Assembly: GCA_050696075.1 (NCBI GenBank)
Contig: JBOGUF010000033.1
Location: 1 to 50,753 of the forward strand
Length of the DNA stretch: 50,753 bases
Source: JBOGUF01 sp050696075
GTDB lineage: Bacteria; Chloroflexota; Chloroflexia; Thermomicrobiales; UBA6265
Reading direction: 5' to 3'
Shown here: piece after piece, positions 14,548-23,861 of the stretch
Layout: each line of letters starts with the position of its first letter
Numbering within the stretch: the stretch's first letter is position 1
Notes under the pieces: model-generated
Database searches by the model: none
The model's input: only the letters and a program-made list of their open reading frames with translations
What the model was told of the DNA's origin: nothing
Made by a program: the position numbers and the translations under genes

Positions 14548-16638
14548 CTAATCGGCCACGATCGCCAGATCGACCGATTCCCGCGGATCGGCGGGGGTCA
14601 GGCGGAAGTGGTCCATGGTCAGGCATTCGGTCGGGCACCAATCGACGCAGATGCCGCAGCGGATGCAGCTGCGTTCGTCGATCACCATCGCCGCCGCGTA
14701 GGGGCCGAGTTCGGCGCGGGCTAGTTCCGCCAACTCGACGTCGTTGTCGATCGAGTCGATCCGGTCCGGCGAGATCATCTCGATGCAGCGGTGCGGGCAG
14801 GCGTCGACGCAGCCGTTGCAGAGGATGCAGCGGTTGCCGTCGATGAAGATGTTGAGCTGGCACTGGAGGCACCGCTTCGCCTCCTCGAAGCCGATCGGCT
14901 TCGTGTAACCCAGTTCCACCTCCAGCGTCGTGTCGTCCGTGCGCAAGCCGCGGTCCGGCACCGGCAGCGCCGGCATCATCTGCCGCCCGACGTTCGAGTA
15001 GTCGTCGCCCCAGACCAGCCGCCGGCTCATCGCCGTCAGGCTCCACTCCGCGATCCCTTCCGCCACCAGCGGGTTCGGCGTCGCGATGTATTCGGTCGGG
15101 ACCCGGGTAATCTCCATCTCTTTCACGCGCGGCTCGACGCCGCGCATGAACCGGTCGATCGACTCGGCCACGCGCTTGCCCTCGCCGATCGAGGAGATGA
15201 AGTTCGTCGGGTTGATCACGTAGTCGCCGGCCGCCCAGACGTTCGGCAGCTCGGTCTTCAAATCGGCGTCCAGCAGCGGCACTCCGCGCCGGTCCCGGTT
15301 CGGCAGCATCTCGCCCAGCAAGCTGTTGTCTTGCCGTTGGCCGATGGCGACGATCACCATGTCGCAGTCGATCACGAACTCGGAGCCTTCCACCGGCTCC
15401 GGTCGTCGCCGCCCTTTCGCGTCTGGCTGCCCCAACTCGTTGCGGACTAACTCGATCCCGACCACTTTGCCGTTCTCGTCGCCGATGATCCGATTGGGCG
15501 AGACCATGTACATGAGCTCGACGCCCTCGATCTCGGCCTCTTCCAGCTCGAGTTCTTCGACCGGAATCTCCTGGATGCTCCGCCGATAGGTCATGATCGA
15601 CGTCTCGGCGCCCATCCGCAGCACCGTGCGCACGCAGTCCATCGAGGTGAAGCCGCCGCCGACCGTCACCACGTGCTTGCCGACCCAAACGTCCTTTTGG
15701 CCGAGATTGACGTCCTCCAGGAAGTAGATGCCGCCGACGACCCCGTCCAGGTCCTCGCCCGGCACCCCCAACTCCTGCGCGATCTGGCAGCCTGCCGCGA
15801 TCAGGACCACGTCGAAGGTGTCGGCCAGTTCCTGAAGCGAGACGTCGACCCCGACTTGGGCGTTGTATTTGATCTCGATCCCCAGGTCGAGGATCAGATC
15901 GGCCTCTTCCTGGATCACGTCGCGCGGCAGGCGCCACTCCGGCACGCCCGACCACATCACGCCGCCCGGTACCGGGAAGCGCTCGTAGATCGTCACTTGA
16001 TAGCCCTTGCGAGCCATTTGGCGCGCGGCCGTCAGACCGCAGACCCCCGCGCCGACGACTGCCGCCGTCAACCCGTTCGGGGCCGGCGGCACTTCGCGCC
16101 GGGTCTCACCACGATAGTCCGACGCCACCCGCTTCAGGTAACAAATCCCAATCGGGGCATCGACCTCTTTGCGGCGGCAGGCGTCCTCGCACGGCCGGGC
16201 GCACATCCGCCCCAGGCAGCCGGGGAAGACGTTGTGCTCCCGGTTCAGCTCGAAGCTGTCGGCGTACCGCCCGTCGGCGATGAGCGCGATGTAGCGCGAG
16301 ATGTCGGTGTGCGACGGGCAGGCGGTCATGCACGGAATGTTGTCCGCAAACCACTGCGCGTCGCCGGTGTAGAGCGGGTAGCGCTTGCCGGTGCGCTCCG
16401 TGTAGGGTGAGAAGAAGGAGGCGTCGACGAAGGCAAGGAGCCGAATCCGCCGCCCGTCCTCGACATCGACGTCGAGGCCCTGGCCGACCGCGCCGCGGCT
16501 GGCCAGGTCGCGCGTCTCCATCCCGATCTCGGCCGGGTCCATCGGGCGGAAGCGATCCGCCGGCGACCCGCAGGAGGGGCACTCGTTCGGCGGCGCCGCC
16601 CCGTCGTGGATCCATCCGCAGACTTTGCAACGAAACAT
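14548..16638 (-). CDS. Rubredoxin / GltD-like FAD-NAD(P) / ferredoxin fusion oxidoreductase
   Basis: 696 residues. Residues 1-35 form a rubredoxin-like knuckle (CKVC and CPSC). Residues 95-165 have the Fe-S domain of glutamate synthase small subunits (CMTACPSHTDI, CLGRMCARPCEDACRR). Then come FAD binding VVGAGVCGLTAARQM, NAD(P) binding VTVGGGFTSMDC, the WAAGD motif and a C-terminal double 4Fe-4S ferredoxin (CILCNGCVDACP, CIRCGICVDWCP). It is longer than GltD and lacks a GltB partner here, so it probably transfers electrons between NAD(P)H and ferredoxin or rubredoxin. Substrate unknown. The stop is followed immediately by a repeat. Confidence 0.9.
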   Translation of the reverse strand: MFRCKVCGWIHDGAAPPNECPSCGSPADRFRPMDPAEIGMETRDLASRGAVGQGLDVDVEDGRRIRLLAFVDASFFSPYTERTGKRYPLYTGDAQWFADNIPCMTACPSHTDISRYIALIADGRYADSFELNREHNVFPGCLGRMCARPCEDACRRKEVDAPIGICYLKRVASDYRGETRREVPPAPNGLTAAVVGAGVCGLTAARQMARKGYQVTIYERFPVPGGVMWSGVPEWRLPRDVIQEEADLILDLGIEIKYNAQVGVDVSLQELADTFDVVLIAAGCQIAQELGVPGEDLDGVVGGIYFLEDVNLGQKDVWVGKHVVTVGGGFTSMDCVRTVLRMGAETSIMTYRRSIQEIPVEELELEEAEIEGVELMYMVSPNRIIGDENGKVVGIELVRNELGQPDAKGRRRPEPVEGSEFVIDCDMVIVAIGQRQDNSLLGEMLPNRDRRGVPLLDADLKTELPNVWAAGDYVINPTNFISSIGEGKRVAESIDRFMRGVEPRVKEMEITRVPTEYIATPNPLVAEGIAEWSLTAMSRRLVWGDDYSNVGRQMMPALPVPDRGLRTDDTTLEVELGYTKPIGFEEAKRCLQCQLNIFIDGNRCILCNGCVDACPHRCIEMISPDRIDSIDNDVELAELARAELGPYAAAMVIDERSCIRCGICVDWCPTECLTMDHFRLTPADPRESVDLAIVAD

Positions 16639-17029
16639 CGGAGTCGCACCTTCCTGACGAGGAAATCCAGGTCACGAGGAGACGTCAACCCAGGCGCCGA
16701 TCCCGAAAAGTATACTCCGCTCGCCGCGTTTGCCTGTACCGCGCCCGCCCCGCGCCCGGCAGCGATGCCCGACCGACCGCCTCCATGCGCTCCCGGTCCG
16801 GCCGGCGATGGCGCGCTAATAGCATGTTGTGATATAGTGAGTTTGATGCGAGCAGTTGTAGAGAACGGTTGCCTGTGAACGGGTTGTTTCATCGGCGATA
16901 GACAATGTTGTTATCAGGCAACATCCGAAATGTCGTGGTAAAGAGCGTCAGAACCGGCGCCGCGCACGCGCGTGAGGACGCTCATGGGGTTAGTTGCGAA
17001 CGAGTATCCAGCCAGAGGGGGTCTGTCGA
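16639..17029. other. Intergenic, 391 bp, with a possible promoter and leader
   Basis: Divergent region between the oxidoreductase and the PKD gene. TGTGATATAGT at 16828-16838 looks like an extended -10 for the + strand. About 7 bases later an ATG opens a 10-codon ORF (MRAVVENGCL) ending TGA. Its GTTGCCTG (16868-16875) can pair with CAGGCAAC (16915-16922), while TGTTG (16906-16910) can instead pair with CAACA (16919-16923). An attenuator-like leader is possible; no known riboswitch is recognised. No other gene seen. Confidence 0.35.
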
Positions 17030-20000
17030 ATGCGATCGTTAAACCGTCGCAGTGGGCTACGAGTGGTAGCGCTCCTGCTTGGTCTGCTTGTTGCCGCTCC
17101 GCTGTGGGCCGGCTCCGTCTTTGCAGCGCCGACGACCGTCAGCGCCGCGAACACCGTCTTGGAATGGGAGGCGACCAGTCCGGACGGTGCAGATGTCTTC
17201 CTCGATGGGACCGCGTCGTCGGAAGACGCGGTGATGTTTGCCTGGTGGGAAGATTGTCCCGCCCTCCCATGTGAAGGTGGCGTTCATATCGTTAAGGACA
17301 GTCCTACCGCGGTGACCGCTACCGTTCTGCTGCCCATCGGTTTCCACGAGATCACCCTCTGGGCCGCGGATGCCGGCGGAGAATGGGCCGCCGCGACGCC
17401 CATCACCGTGACGGTGACGGAGGCGCCGCCCGTGCCGCCGGTGGCTGAAGCGGGTGCGGACCAGTCGGTGCCCGCCACCAGCAACGACGGCGCCGAGGTC
17501 AGCCTCGACGGCTCCGCTTCCACCGGCGCCCTCGAGTACGAGTGGGCGCTGCCGGGAGGCGGCACTGCCACCGGCGCGACACCGGAGCCCGTTCTGCTCC
17601 CCATCGGCGTCCACCTGATCACCCTGACGGTGACCGGCGAAGGTGACCTCCAGGACACCGACACCGTCACCGTCACCGTGAACCCGGTGGCGGACGCCGG
17701 CGACGATCAGACGCTCGATGCCACGACTGTTGACGGGGCCGAGGTGACCCTTGATGGCACCGGCTCCTTCGGCGATACGTTGGTCTGGTCGACCGCCGAG
17801 AACCCGACGCTGGCAGAGGGCGCAACTCCGGCCGCGGTCCTCTTGCCCATCGGCATCCACGAGATCACGCTTACCGCGACCGGTCCCGATAGCCTCTCGG
17901 CGACCGACACTGTCACGGTTACCGTCAATCCGGTGGCGGACGCCGGCGACGATCAGACCGTCATCGTCGGCGAGGGCGGCACAGCCGATGTCATCCTCGA
18001 CGGCTCCGGGTCGATCGGTGACCTGACGACGATCGTCTGGACCACCGAGGACGCGATTGAGATTGGCACCGGCGCCACCGCGACGGTTCCGCTGCCCGTC
18101 GGCGTCCACGAGATCACCCTGACGATCACGGGACCAGACAGCGTTGCGGACACTGATGTCGTCACGATCACCGTCAACGAGCCACCGCTGGTCAATCCTG
18201 GCGCAACCCAATTGGTGTGGGATGCAACGAGCGCGGACGGCGCGTTGGTGACCCTCGACGGATCGCTTTCCATCGACGATGCTCTCCAGTTCGCCTGGTG
18301 GGAAGACTGCTCAGCCGTCCCGTGCCCCGATGGCATCCGGCTGACTGATGACGGCCTCGAATCGGAGGTCGCCGAAGTCCAACTCTCCATCGGTGCCCAC
18401 GAGATCACCCTCTGGGCCGACCTCCCCGAGGATGGCTGGACCGCCGCCGAGCCGATCACGGTGATCGTGAACCCGGTTGCCAATGCCGGTCCAGATCAGG
18501 TCGTGCGGTCCACGAATGGGACCGACGCCGAGGTCATACTCGACGGCTCCGGCTCAATCGGCGACCTCGATTCCCTTGTCTGGACCACCGAGGACACGAC
18601 TGAGATTGCCACCGGCGCCACCCCAACCGTCACATTGCCGGTTGGCGTCCACGAGATCACGCTGACGATCTCCGGACCCGACGACGTCTCGGACACCGAC
18701 ACCGTCACGATCACGGTTGTCGTGCTGGAAGCAGACGCTGGTGAAGACCAGACGGTCGACGCGGAAAGCGACGATGGCGCCGTCGTCACGCTCGACGGCT
18801 CCGGGTCGACCGCGACCAACACCACGATTGTCTCTTGGGAGTGGTCGACCGACGAGGATCCCGATCTCGCCACCGGCGAGACCGCAACCGTCACCCTCCC
18901 GTTTGGCACGACCACCGTCACCCTGACCGTCACCGACGAGAACGGCTTCACCGACACTGACACGGTCGATGTCACGGTCGTCGTGCCCGTGGCGAATGCC
19001 GGCCTCGATCAGACGGTTCCCGCAACGAGCGCCGCTGGAGCTGAGGTCACGCTCGACGGCTCGGCCTCCCTCGGCGACATCGTCACCTGGGAGTGGTCGA
19101 CCGACGAGGATCCCGATCTCGCCACCGGCGAGACCGCAACCGTCACCCTCCCCCTTGGCGTGCATGAAGTCACGCTGACCGTCACGGACAGCAGCGCGGG
19201 GACGGATACCGACACCGTCACGATCACGGTGGAGGTGCCGACTGGCGACGCCACGGCGACCGTGGAACCGGTGCGCGGCATCGTCAATACGACGGTTGCC
19301 TACGCGATCAGCCTCTTCCCACCGGAGATTGAGGTCCAGATCGAGTGGGAGCGCACCTCTGGCAGCATCATTGATCTCGGCACGGTCCAAACCGACGTCA
19401 TCGGCAACGCCGAAGGCCAATTGACTGTGCCGGCGACGCCGGGCGGTGACAACCTGATCCATTTCATCGCCGGTGCGACGACCGCGACCGCGGGCTATGA
19501 AGTAGCGCCGCGCGTCAAAGTCATCCCCGGCACGGTGCAGCCGGGTCAAGTGGTCGATGTCTCACTGCGCGGCTTCGGCCGGCAGGAAGAGGTGCTCATC
19601 CGCTGGCGAGTGGATGGAAGCTGGGTGCCGCTCGACACCGTGATGACGTCTAATACCGGCAGCGCGAATGTGGATGTGATCGTACCGCTCAATGCGGACC
19701 TCGGACCGAACTCGGTGCGCGGCGACGGCACGGTCTTCCGCGCCCAGACCAACGCGGTTGAAGTGGTCGCGGCCCCTGGGCCACCAACGGCCACGGTCGA
19801 ACCCACGCGCGGAACGGTCAACACTACCCTCAACTACGAGATCTCCAATTTCCCCGCGAATGCGACGGTGGAGATCACCTGGCAGAGGATGTCGGGCAGT
19901 CTGATCGATCTGGGCACCGTGGAGACCGACTCCGCGGGAGCCGCGACCGATTCGTTCCGCGTGCCCGCCACGCCGGGCGGCGCGGACCAGGTCATTCGCT

Positions 20001-20308
20001 TCTCGACTGGTGCACTCTCCGCGACGGCGCTGTACGAAGTCGCTCCGCGCATCAGGGTGCTCGACGCGGGTGCGCCAGGTGACGAAGTTGAGGTCTCGCT
20101 GCGCGGATTCGCCAAGCAGGAGACGGTTCTCATCCGCTGGCGGGTCGACGGTGTCTGGGTCGCGGTCGGCACCGTGACCACGTCTAACACCGGCAGCGCC
20201 AACATCATGGTGACGATCCCCGATGACGCGGCGCCTGGCAACAACTCCGTGCGCGGTGATGGCCCGCTCTTCAGCGCCCAAACCAACGTGGCGGTGGTCA
20301 CGGAGTAA
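17030..20308 (+). CDS. Large secreted PKD-repeat protein
   Basis: 1092 residues. ATG 17030 with AGAGGGGG upstream; signal peptide VVALLLGLLVAAPLWAGS with cleavage near VFA-APT. About eight Ig/PKD-like domains of 80-90 residues follow, each with AxAGxDQTV, VTLDGSGS, the W..E strand, LPxGxHEITLT and TDTVTVTV. Domains 1 and 5 differ, with FAWWEDC and a second Cys. The last 350 residues are two copies of another module (ATVEPxRGxVNTT, VPATPGG, EVAPRxxV, VSLRGF, RWRVDG, TSNTGSAN). Very few Lys and Cys; strongly acidic. A surface or matrix protein, perhaps adhesive. A hairpin follows the stop. Confidence 0.88.
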   Translation: MRSLNRRSGLRVVALLLGLLVAAPLWAGSVFAAPTTVSAANTVLEWEATSPDGADVFLDGTASSEDAVMFAWWEDCPALPCEGGVHIVKDSPTAVTATVLLPIGFHEITLWAADAGGEWAAATPITVTVTEAPPVPPVAEAGADQSVPATSNDGAEVSLDGSASTGALEYEWALPGGGTATGATPEPVLLPIGVHLITLTVTGEGDLQDTDTVTVTVNPVADAGDDQTLDATTVDGAEVTLDGTGSFGDTLVWSTAENPTLAEGATPAAVLLPIGIHEITLTATGPDSLSATDTVTVTVNPVADAGDDQTVIVGEGGTADVILDGSGSIGDLTTIVWTTEDAIEIGTGATATVPLPVGVHEITLTITGPDSVADTDVVTITVNEPPLVNPGATQLVWDATSADGALVTLDGSLSIDDALQFAWWEDCSAVPCPDGIRLTDDGLESEVAEVQLSIGAHEITLWADLPEDGWTAAEPITVIVNPVANAGPDQVVRSTNGTDAEVILDGSGSIGDLDSLVWTTEDTTEIATGATPTVTLPVGVHEITLTISGPDDVSDTDTVTITVVVLEADAGEDQTVDAESDDGAVVTLDGSGSTATNTTIVSWEWSTDEDPDLATGETATVTLPFGTTTVTLTVTDENGFTDTDTVDVTVVVPVANAGLDQTVPATSAAGAEVTLDGSASLGDIVTWEWSTDEDPDLATGETATVTLPLGVHEVTLTVTDSSAGTDTDTVTITVEVPTGDATATVEPVRGIVNTTVAYAISLFPPEIEVQIEWERTSGSIIDLGTVQTDVIGNAEGQLTVPATPGGDNLIHFIAGATTATAGYEVAPRVKVIPGTVQPGQVVDVSLRGFGRQEEVLIRWRVDGSWVPLDTVMTSNTGSANVDVIVPLNADLGPNSVRGDGTVFRAQTNAVEVVAAPGPPTATVEPTRGTVNTTLNYEISNFPANATVEITWQRMSGSLIDLGTVETDSAGAATDSFRVPATPGGADQVIRFSTGALSATALYEVAPRIRVLDAGAPGDEVEVSLRGFAKQETVLIRWRVDGVWVAVGTVTTSNTGSANIMVTIPDDAAPGNNSVRGDGPLFSAQTNVAVVTE
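18836..18900 (+). repeat. 65-bp perfect direct repeat, copy 1
   Basis: Identical to 19088-19152, 252 bases (84 codons) downstream in the next PKD domain. Surrounding domain sequence is far less similar, so this looks like recent gene conversion or unequal recombination. Confidence 0.9.
19088..19152 (+). repeat. 65-bp perfect direct repeat, copy 2
   Basis: Second copy of 18836-18900, encoding WEWSTDEDPDLATGETATVT and the following strand of the next PKD domain. Confidence 0.9.
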
Positions 20309-20340
20309 CGATCGCATCGGCGACGCATAGCGATGTCGTC

Positions 20341-20380
20341 ACGACCTGGATCGAGGCCCGCAAGCCTCGATCCAGGTCGT
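20341..20380 (+). terminator. Long hairpin after the PKD gene
   Basis: A perfect 17-bp stem (ACGACCTGGATCGAGGC with its complement) and a 6-base loop begin 32 bases after the stop codon. No T-run follows, so it may act as an mRNA stabiliser or a Rho-assisted terminator. Confidence 0.65.
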
Positions 20381-20573
20381 GTCCTGATACGATGCGCAAG
20401 GCGATTACCAGCGACCTCCGACCAACTCCTCCACGAATCCCACGAGTTACCCCCTAGACACCCGCGCGGCTCCAACCGATAATCCAAAAGAGATGGTACG
20501 AACTACTTAATGACGACAGCGACCGATGGTCCACCCCGCGCGGTGGTTTCGTCAAACATGGGGACTTGCCGCG

Positions 20574-23234
20574 ATGCGCGATCCGGCGCCTGCCCATTCT
20601 TCGGCCGCGCCGGCGTCACCGGTCGCGCTCGTCCCGCCGACCGGCCGCCCACGAGAGGGCGGCGCCCTCCCTTTGCCCTTGACCCCCTTGGTCGGCCGGC
20701 ATGCCGAGCTCGCCAAGCTTCGCGCGCTCGTCGAACAGCATTCCGCGCGCCTGATCACCCTTGTCGGTCCCGGTGGCGTTGGCAAGACTCGGCTGGCGAT
20801 TGCAATCGCCCGCGAGGTTACTCCCCGCTTCCCGGATGGCGTCGTCTTCATCCCGCTCGCCGCGGTGACCGTCCCGTCCCTCGTCCTGCCGGTGATCGCC
20901 CAGACGCTCGGGTTGCGCGATGCCGCCGGGCAGGCGGCCGAAAGCCAGGTGGCCGAGTGGCTCCACGGACGGACCACCCTGCTCGTTCTCGACAATGTCG
21001 AACAGGTGATCGCCGCGGCGCCGTCCATCGCCGAACTGCTCCGGCTCTGTCCCACCCTGATGGTCCTCGCCACCAGCCGCGTCCCTTGCAACGTCAGCGG
21101 CGAGCAAGAGTTCCCCGTCCCGCCGTTGTCGCTCCCGCCACGGCAGGGCCAACGCCAGCCGGCGCCATCCGCCTCGCGTCCCGCTCTCGGATCCCTCGAT
21201 TCCCGTCTCTCGGATCCCTCGCTGCCTCGAGACGGCAGGCTCACTGGACGGGACGCTCGCCCGCCGTCTGCCCACGAGTCGGAGGCCGTCACCTTCTTCC
21301 TCGACCGCGCCCAGGCGACCAAGCCCGACTTCGCCCTCACCGAAACCAACGCGATAGCGGTGGCGGAAATCTGCCGCCGCCTCGACGGCCTGCCGCTCGC
21401 CATCGAGCTGGCTGCCGCGCGCGTCAAGGTCCTCTCCCCGCAAGCCTTGCTGAACCGGCTCGCTCACGGACTCGACATCCTCTCCGGCGGCCCGCGCGAC
21501 CTGCCCGCCCGCCTACGCACCATGCGCGACGCCATCGCCTGGAGTTTCGACCTTCTCACCCTGGACGAGCAAACCCTCTTCCGCCGCCTCGCCGTCTTCG
21601 CCGGCGGCTGCACGCTTGACGCCGCGGAAGTGGTGGCGGAAGGCGGAAGGCGGGAGGCGGCCGAGGCGGCGTCACTACCCTCCTTCCGTCTTGCAACTCC
21701 GCCGTCTTCCGCTTCCGTCCTCGACGGTCTCGCCTCCCTCGTCGACAAGAGCCTGCTGCGACAAGAGGAGCGGGACGGCGAGCCGCGCTTCACGATGATC
21801 GAGACGATCCGCGAATACGCGCTGGAACGGCTCCGAGGCGCGGGCGAGGAGGCGGCTGTCCGTGCCGCCCACGTCGCCTTCTTCCTCGCCCGCGCCGAGA
21901 TGGCCGACGAAGATCTCCGCGGAGGCGCCGGCCAGGACGCCTGGTTGCGCCACCTCGACGCCGAGCACGACAACCTCCGCGCCGCCCTCGACTGGGCCAT
22001 GGCCCACGCGGAGCCCGCGATCGCGCTGCGCCTGGCCTCCGCGCTCTGGCGATTCTGGGAAACCCGCGGCCACCTCCACGAGGGCGTCGGCTGGATTGAT
22101 CGCGCCCTTCGCCGTGCGACCGACGCCCCGCCCGATCTCCGGGCCAAGGCGCTCAACAACCTCGGCAATCTCCTCTCCGACCTGGGCGACGACGAGCGGG
22201 CCCTGCCCGCCTATACCCAAAGCCTGAATCTCCGGCGGGAACTCGACGACCGCCGCGGCCTGGCTGACACGCTCAACAACCTCGGTCTCGTCGCGACCGA
22301 CCTCGGCAACTACCCGCGCGCCCGCGAACTCCTCGAAGAGAGCCTGGCGCTGCGGCGCGCCCTCGACGACCGCCCTGGCTACGGGCTCGCCGTCAACAAT
22401 CTGGGCGACCTCGCCATCGCCGAAGGCGATGCCGACCGAGCCTGGGCTCTGCACCGCGAGGCGCTCGCCGTCCGCGAAGAACTTGATGATTTGCGCGGCA
22501 TCGCCTATTCCAACAATAACCTCGGCGTCGTCGCCCTCATGAAAGGCGACTTCGATGCGGCGCGGGCACTCCTCGACGAAAGCTTGCGCCGTTTCCGCGA
22601 GCTCGGCGACCGGGCGGGCGCCGCCTATTCGCTACGCAACCAGGGCGAGGTCAGCCGCCGTCGCGGCGACCACCGCGCCTTCGCCGCGCGCTACGCCGAG
22701 GCTCTCGCCCTCCGCGCCGAGCTCGACGATCGCCGTGGCATTGCCGAGTGCTTTGAGGGGTTAGCTGCCACCGGCATGGGAACCGACGATCATCAGGTGC
22801 GCTTGCTCGCCGCCGCGGCGTCCCTCCGCCAAGCTATCGGCATCCCGATCCCGGCCGCCGAAGAACCCGAGCATCATCGCCTGCTCGACGAATTGCGCGA
22901 CCGCATGGGCGAACCCGCCTTTGCCGCCGCCTGGCACGATGGCCGCGCCCGCTCGCTCGAGGAGAGTTGCGCCGCCGCTCTCGCCGCCGCTCCCACCGCC
23001 GGTCCGGCCGACCACGACGCCGCCGGGGAGGCGTCCTTCCCCGACGGGCTCAGCGAGCGCGAGGTGCAGGTGCTGCGCCTCGTCGCCAAGGGCATGACCA
23101 ACACCCAGATCGCCGACGCCCTGTTCATCAGCCCGCGCACCATCAACGCCCACCTCACCCGCATCTACCGCAAGATCGGCGTCACCTCCCGCACCGCCGC
23201 CGCCCGCTACGCCTACGCCCACGACCTGCTGTAG
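20574..23234 (+). CDS. LuxR-type regulator with NB-ARC ATPase and TPR repeats
   Basis: 886 residues from ATG 20574; ATG 20526 is an alternative. Order: LPLPLTPLVGRHAELAKL, Walker A GPGGVGKT (near 65), Walker B TLLVLDNVE, sensor VLATSR, then FDGLPLAIELAAARV-like LDGLPLAIELA, about seven TPR units (repeated RAKALNNLGNLLSDLGD, LNNLGLVATDLGNY, NNLGDLAIAEGD) and a C-terminal LuxR HTH (GLSEREVQVLRLVAKGMTN, IADALFISPRTINAHLTRIY). A MalT/AfsR-like signal-integrating activator. Two segments look foreign: about residues 190-240 (with a 14-bp direct repeat) and about 355-381 (GGCGGAA repeats). No obvious target gene adjoins. Confidence 0.9.
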   Translation: MRDPAPAHSSAAPASPVALVPPTGRPREGGALPLPLTPLVGRHAELAKLRALVEQHSARLITLVGPGGVGKTRLAIAIAREVTPRFPDGVVFIPLAAVTVPSLVLPVIAQTLGLRDAAGQAAESQVAEWLHGRTTLLVLDNVEQVIAAAPSIAELLRLCPTLMVLATSRVPCNVSGEQEFPVPPLSLPPRQGQRQPAPSASRPALGSLDSRLSDPSLPRDGRLTGRDARPPSAHESEAVTFFLDRAQATKPDFALTETNAIAVAEICRRLDGLPLAIELAAARVKVLSPQALLNRLAHGLDILSGGPRDLPARLRTMRDAIAWSFDLLTLDEQTLFRRLAVFAGGCTLDAAEVVAEGGRREAAEAASLPSFRLATPPSSASVLDGLASLVDKSLLRQEERDGEPRFTMIETIREYALERLRGAGEEAAVRAAHVAFFLARAEMADEDLRGGAGQDAWLRHLDAEHDNLRAALDWAMAHAEPAIALRLASALWRFWETRGHLHEGVGWIDRALRRATDAPPDLRAKALNNLGNLLSDLGDDERALPAYTQSLNLRRELDDRRGLADTLNNLGLVATDLGNYPRARELLEESLALRRALDDRPGYGLAVNNLGDLAIAEGDADRAWALHREALAVREELDDLRGIAYSNNNLGVVALMKGDFDAARALLDESLRRFRELGDRAGAAYSLRNQGEVSRRRGDHRAFAARYAEALALRAELDDRRGIAECFEGLAATGMGTDDHQVRLLAAAASLRQAIGIPIPAAEEPEHHRLLDELRDRMGEPAFAAAWHDGRARSLEESCAAALAAAPTAGPADHDAAGEASFPDGLSEREVQVLRLVAKGMTNTQIADALFISPRTINAHLTRIYRKIGVTSRTAAARYAYAHDLL
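21185..21221. repeat. 14-bp direct repeat inside the LuxR gene
   Basis: TCTCGGATCCCTCG occurs at 21185-21198 and 21208-21221. It encodes part of a Ser/Arg/Pro-rich segment (LGSLDSRLSDPSLPRDG) between the sensor strand and the next NB-ARC helix that related proteins do not normally need. Confidence 0.6.
21635..21718. repeat. In-frame GGCGGAA-type palindromic repeat in the LuxR gene
   Basis: GGCGGAAGGCGGAAGGCG runs from 21635 and is answered by TCCGCCGTCTTCCGCTTCCG before 21718, giving a loose hairpin. It encodes EGGRREAAEAASLPSFRLAT ahead of VLDGLASLVDKSLL, which otherwise would follow AAEVV closely. The same units fill the spacer at 43602-43776. Confidence 0.7.
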
Positions 23235-23705
23235 TCTCATCGTCATGCCGATCCCTCTTATCGTCATTCGACGTCCCCTCCCTCGTCATAATGACGAGCG
23301 GGTTGCTCGGCAGGGGGTTCGGCAGACGGGCCCGAGAGCCGACCACCGCGTAGACCGGCGCGCGCGCATTAAGTAGTCGAGATACGTCATTTCACCGATG
23401 ACTGCCGCGCGGCAAACCGGCATCATGCCCATGGACTCGGGAACGGCGCGGTACGCCGGAGTTCCTGCCCCGAACACAGGGACCACGGGGAGGACACTGA
23501 TGTGCGGCGCCAGGACGGCGACGTTGTGGCGCGACCGCGCGCGAACCGCCGGATTTGGGCAGGACTCAGACGTCCGCGCCGCTCCCGAGGAAGGTTCGCC
23601 GCTCCACTCTCCCCCATGCGGCGGCCGCCATCCTTTCCCCCTGACGCCCCGGCCAGCCCAGCCGGGGCGTCACCATCCCAAGCCGTTTCGAGATCCTGTG
23701 GCCGG
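23235..23705. other. Intergenic, 471 bp
   Basis: Between two convergent genes. It holds three CGTCAT units at 23251-23289, ending in the dyad CTCGTCAT-A-ATGACGAG (23282-23298), and the hairpin at 23643-23671. Open frames in the middle lack ribosome sites and family signals; I see no gene in it. Confidence 0.5.
23643..23671 (-). terminator. Hairpin downstream of the YHS gene
   Basis: GACGCCCCGGC, 7-base loop, GCCGGGGCGTC: perfect 11-bp stem 35 bases past the YHS stop on the minus strand. No clear T-run follows on the minus strand. Confidence 0.6.
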
Positions 23706-23861
23706 TTAAGCCTGCTTGAGCCACTCCTTCGGGTTCTCGTTGAACTTCTGCATGCACTCCGTGGAGCAGAAGTAGTAGACCTGCCCTTCGTATTGGCTTT
23801 GCGCCTCGGCTTGCGAGCTGTCGATCTGCATCCCGCAGACCGGATCGGTGACCATCGCCAT
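23706..23861 (-). CDS. YHS-domain small protein
   Basis: 51 residues from ATG 23861, which has GAAGGAGG 6 bases upstream; the longer open frame upstream is not needed. MAMVTDPVCGMQID then YYFCSTECMQKF give the YHS cysteines (C in PVCGM and the CxxxC of FCSTEC) that bind copper or similar metals in P-type ATPases and mono-domain YHS proteins. A stand-alone metal-binding or chaperone protein; no transporter is adjacent. Confidence 0.85.
   Translation of the reverse strand: MAMVTDPVCGMQIDSSQAEAQSQYEGQVYYFCSTECMQKFNENPKEWLKQA

Noticed and set aside
15385..15420. RRRPEPVEG in the oxidoreductase looked like the widespread repeat that encodes PEPVEG.
   Set aside because: The DNA differs from the usual repeat and GltD-like proteins have a similar GRRRP...GSEF stretch, so it is native sequence.
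14249..15955. A 568-residue minus-strand frame overlapping the oxidoreductase.
   Set aside because: Only its last 82 codons, from ATG 14497 with a strong ribosome site, form a plausible protein; the rest is a shadow.
23398..23709. 103-residue frame in the 23.2-23.7 kb gap.
   Set aside because: No ribosome site, no domain, Pro/Arg-rich composition.
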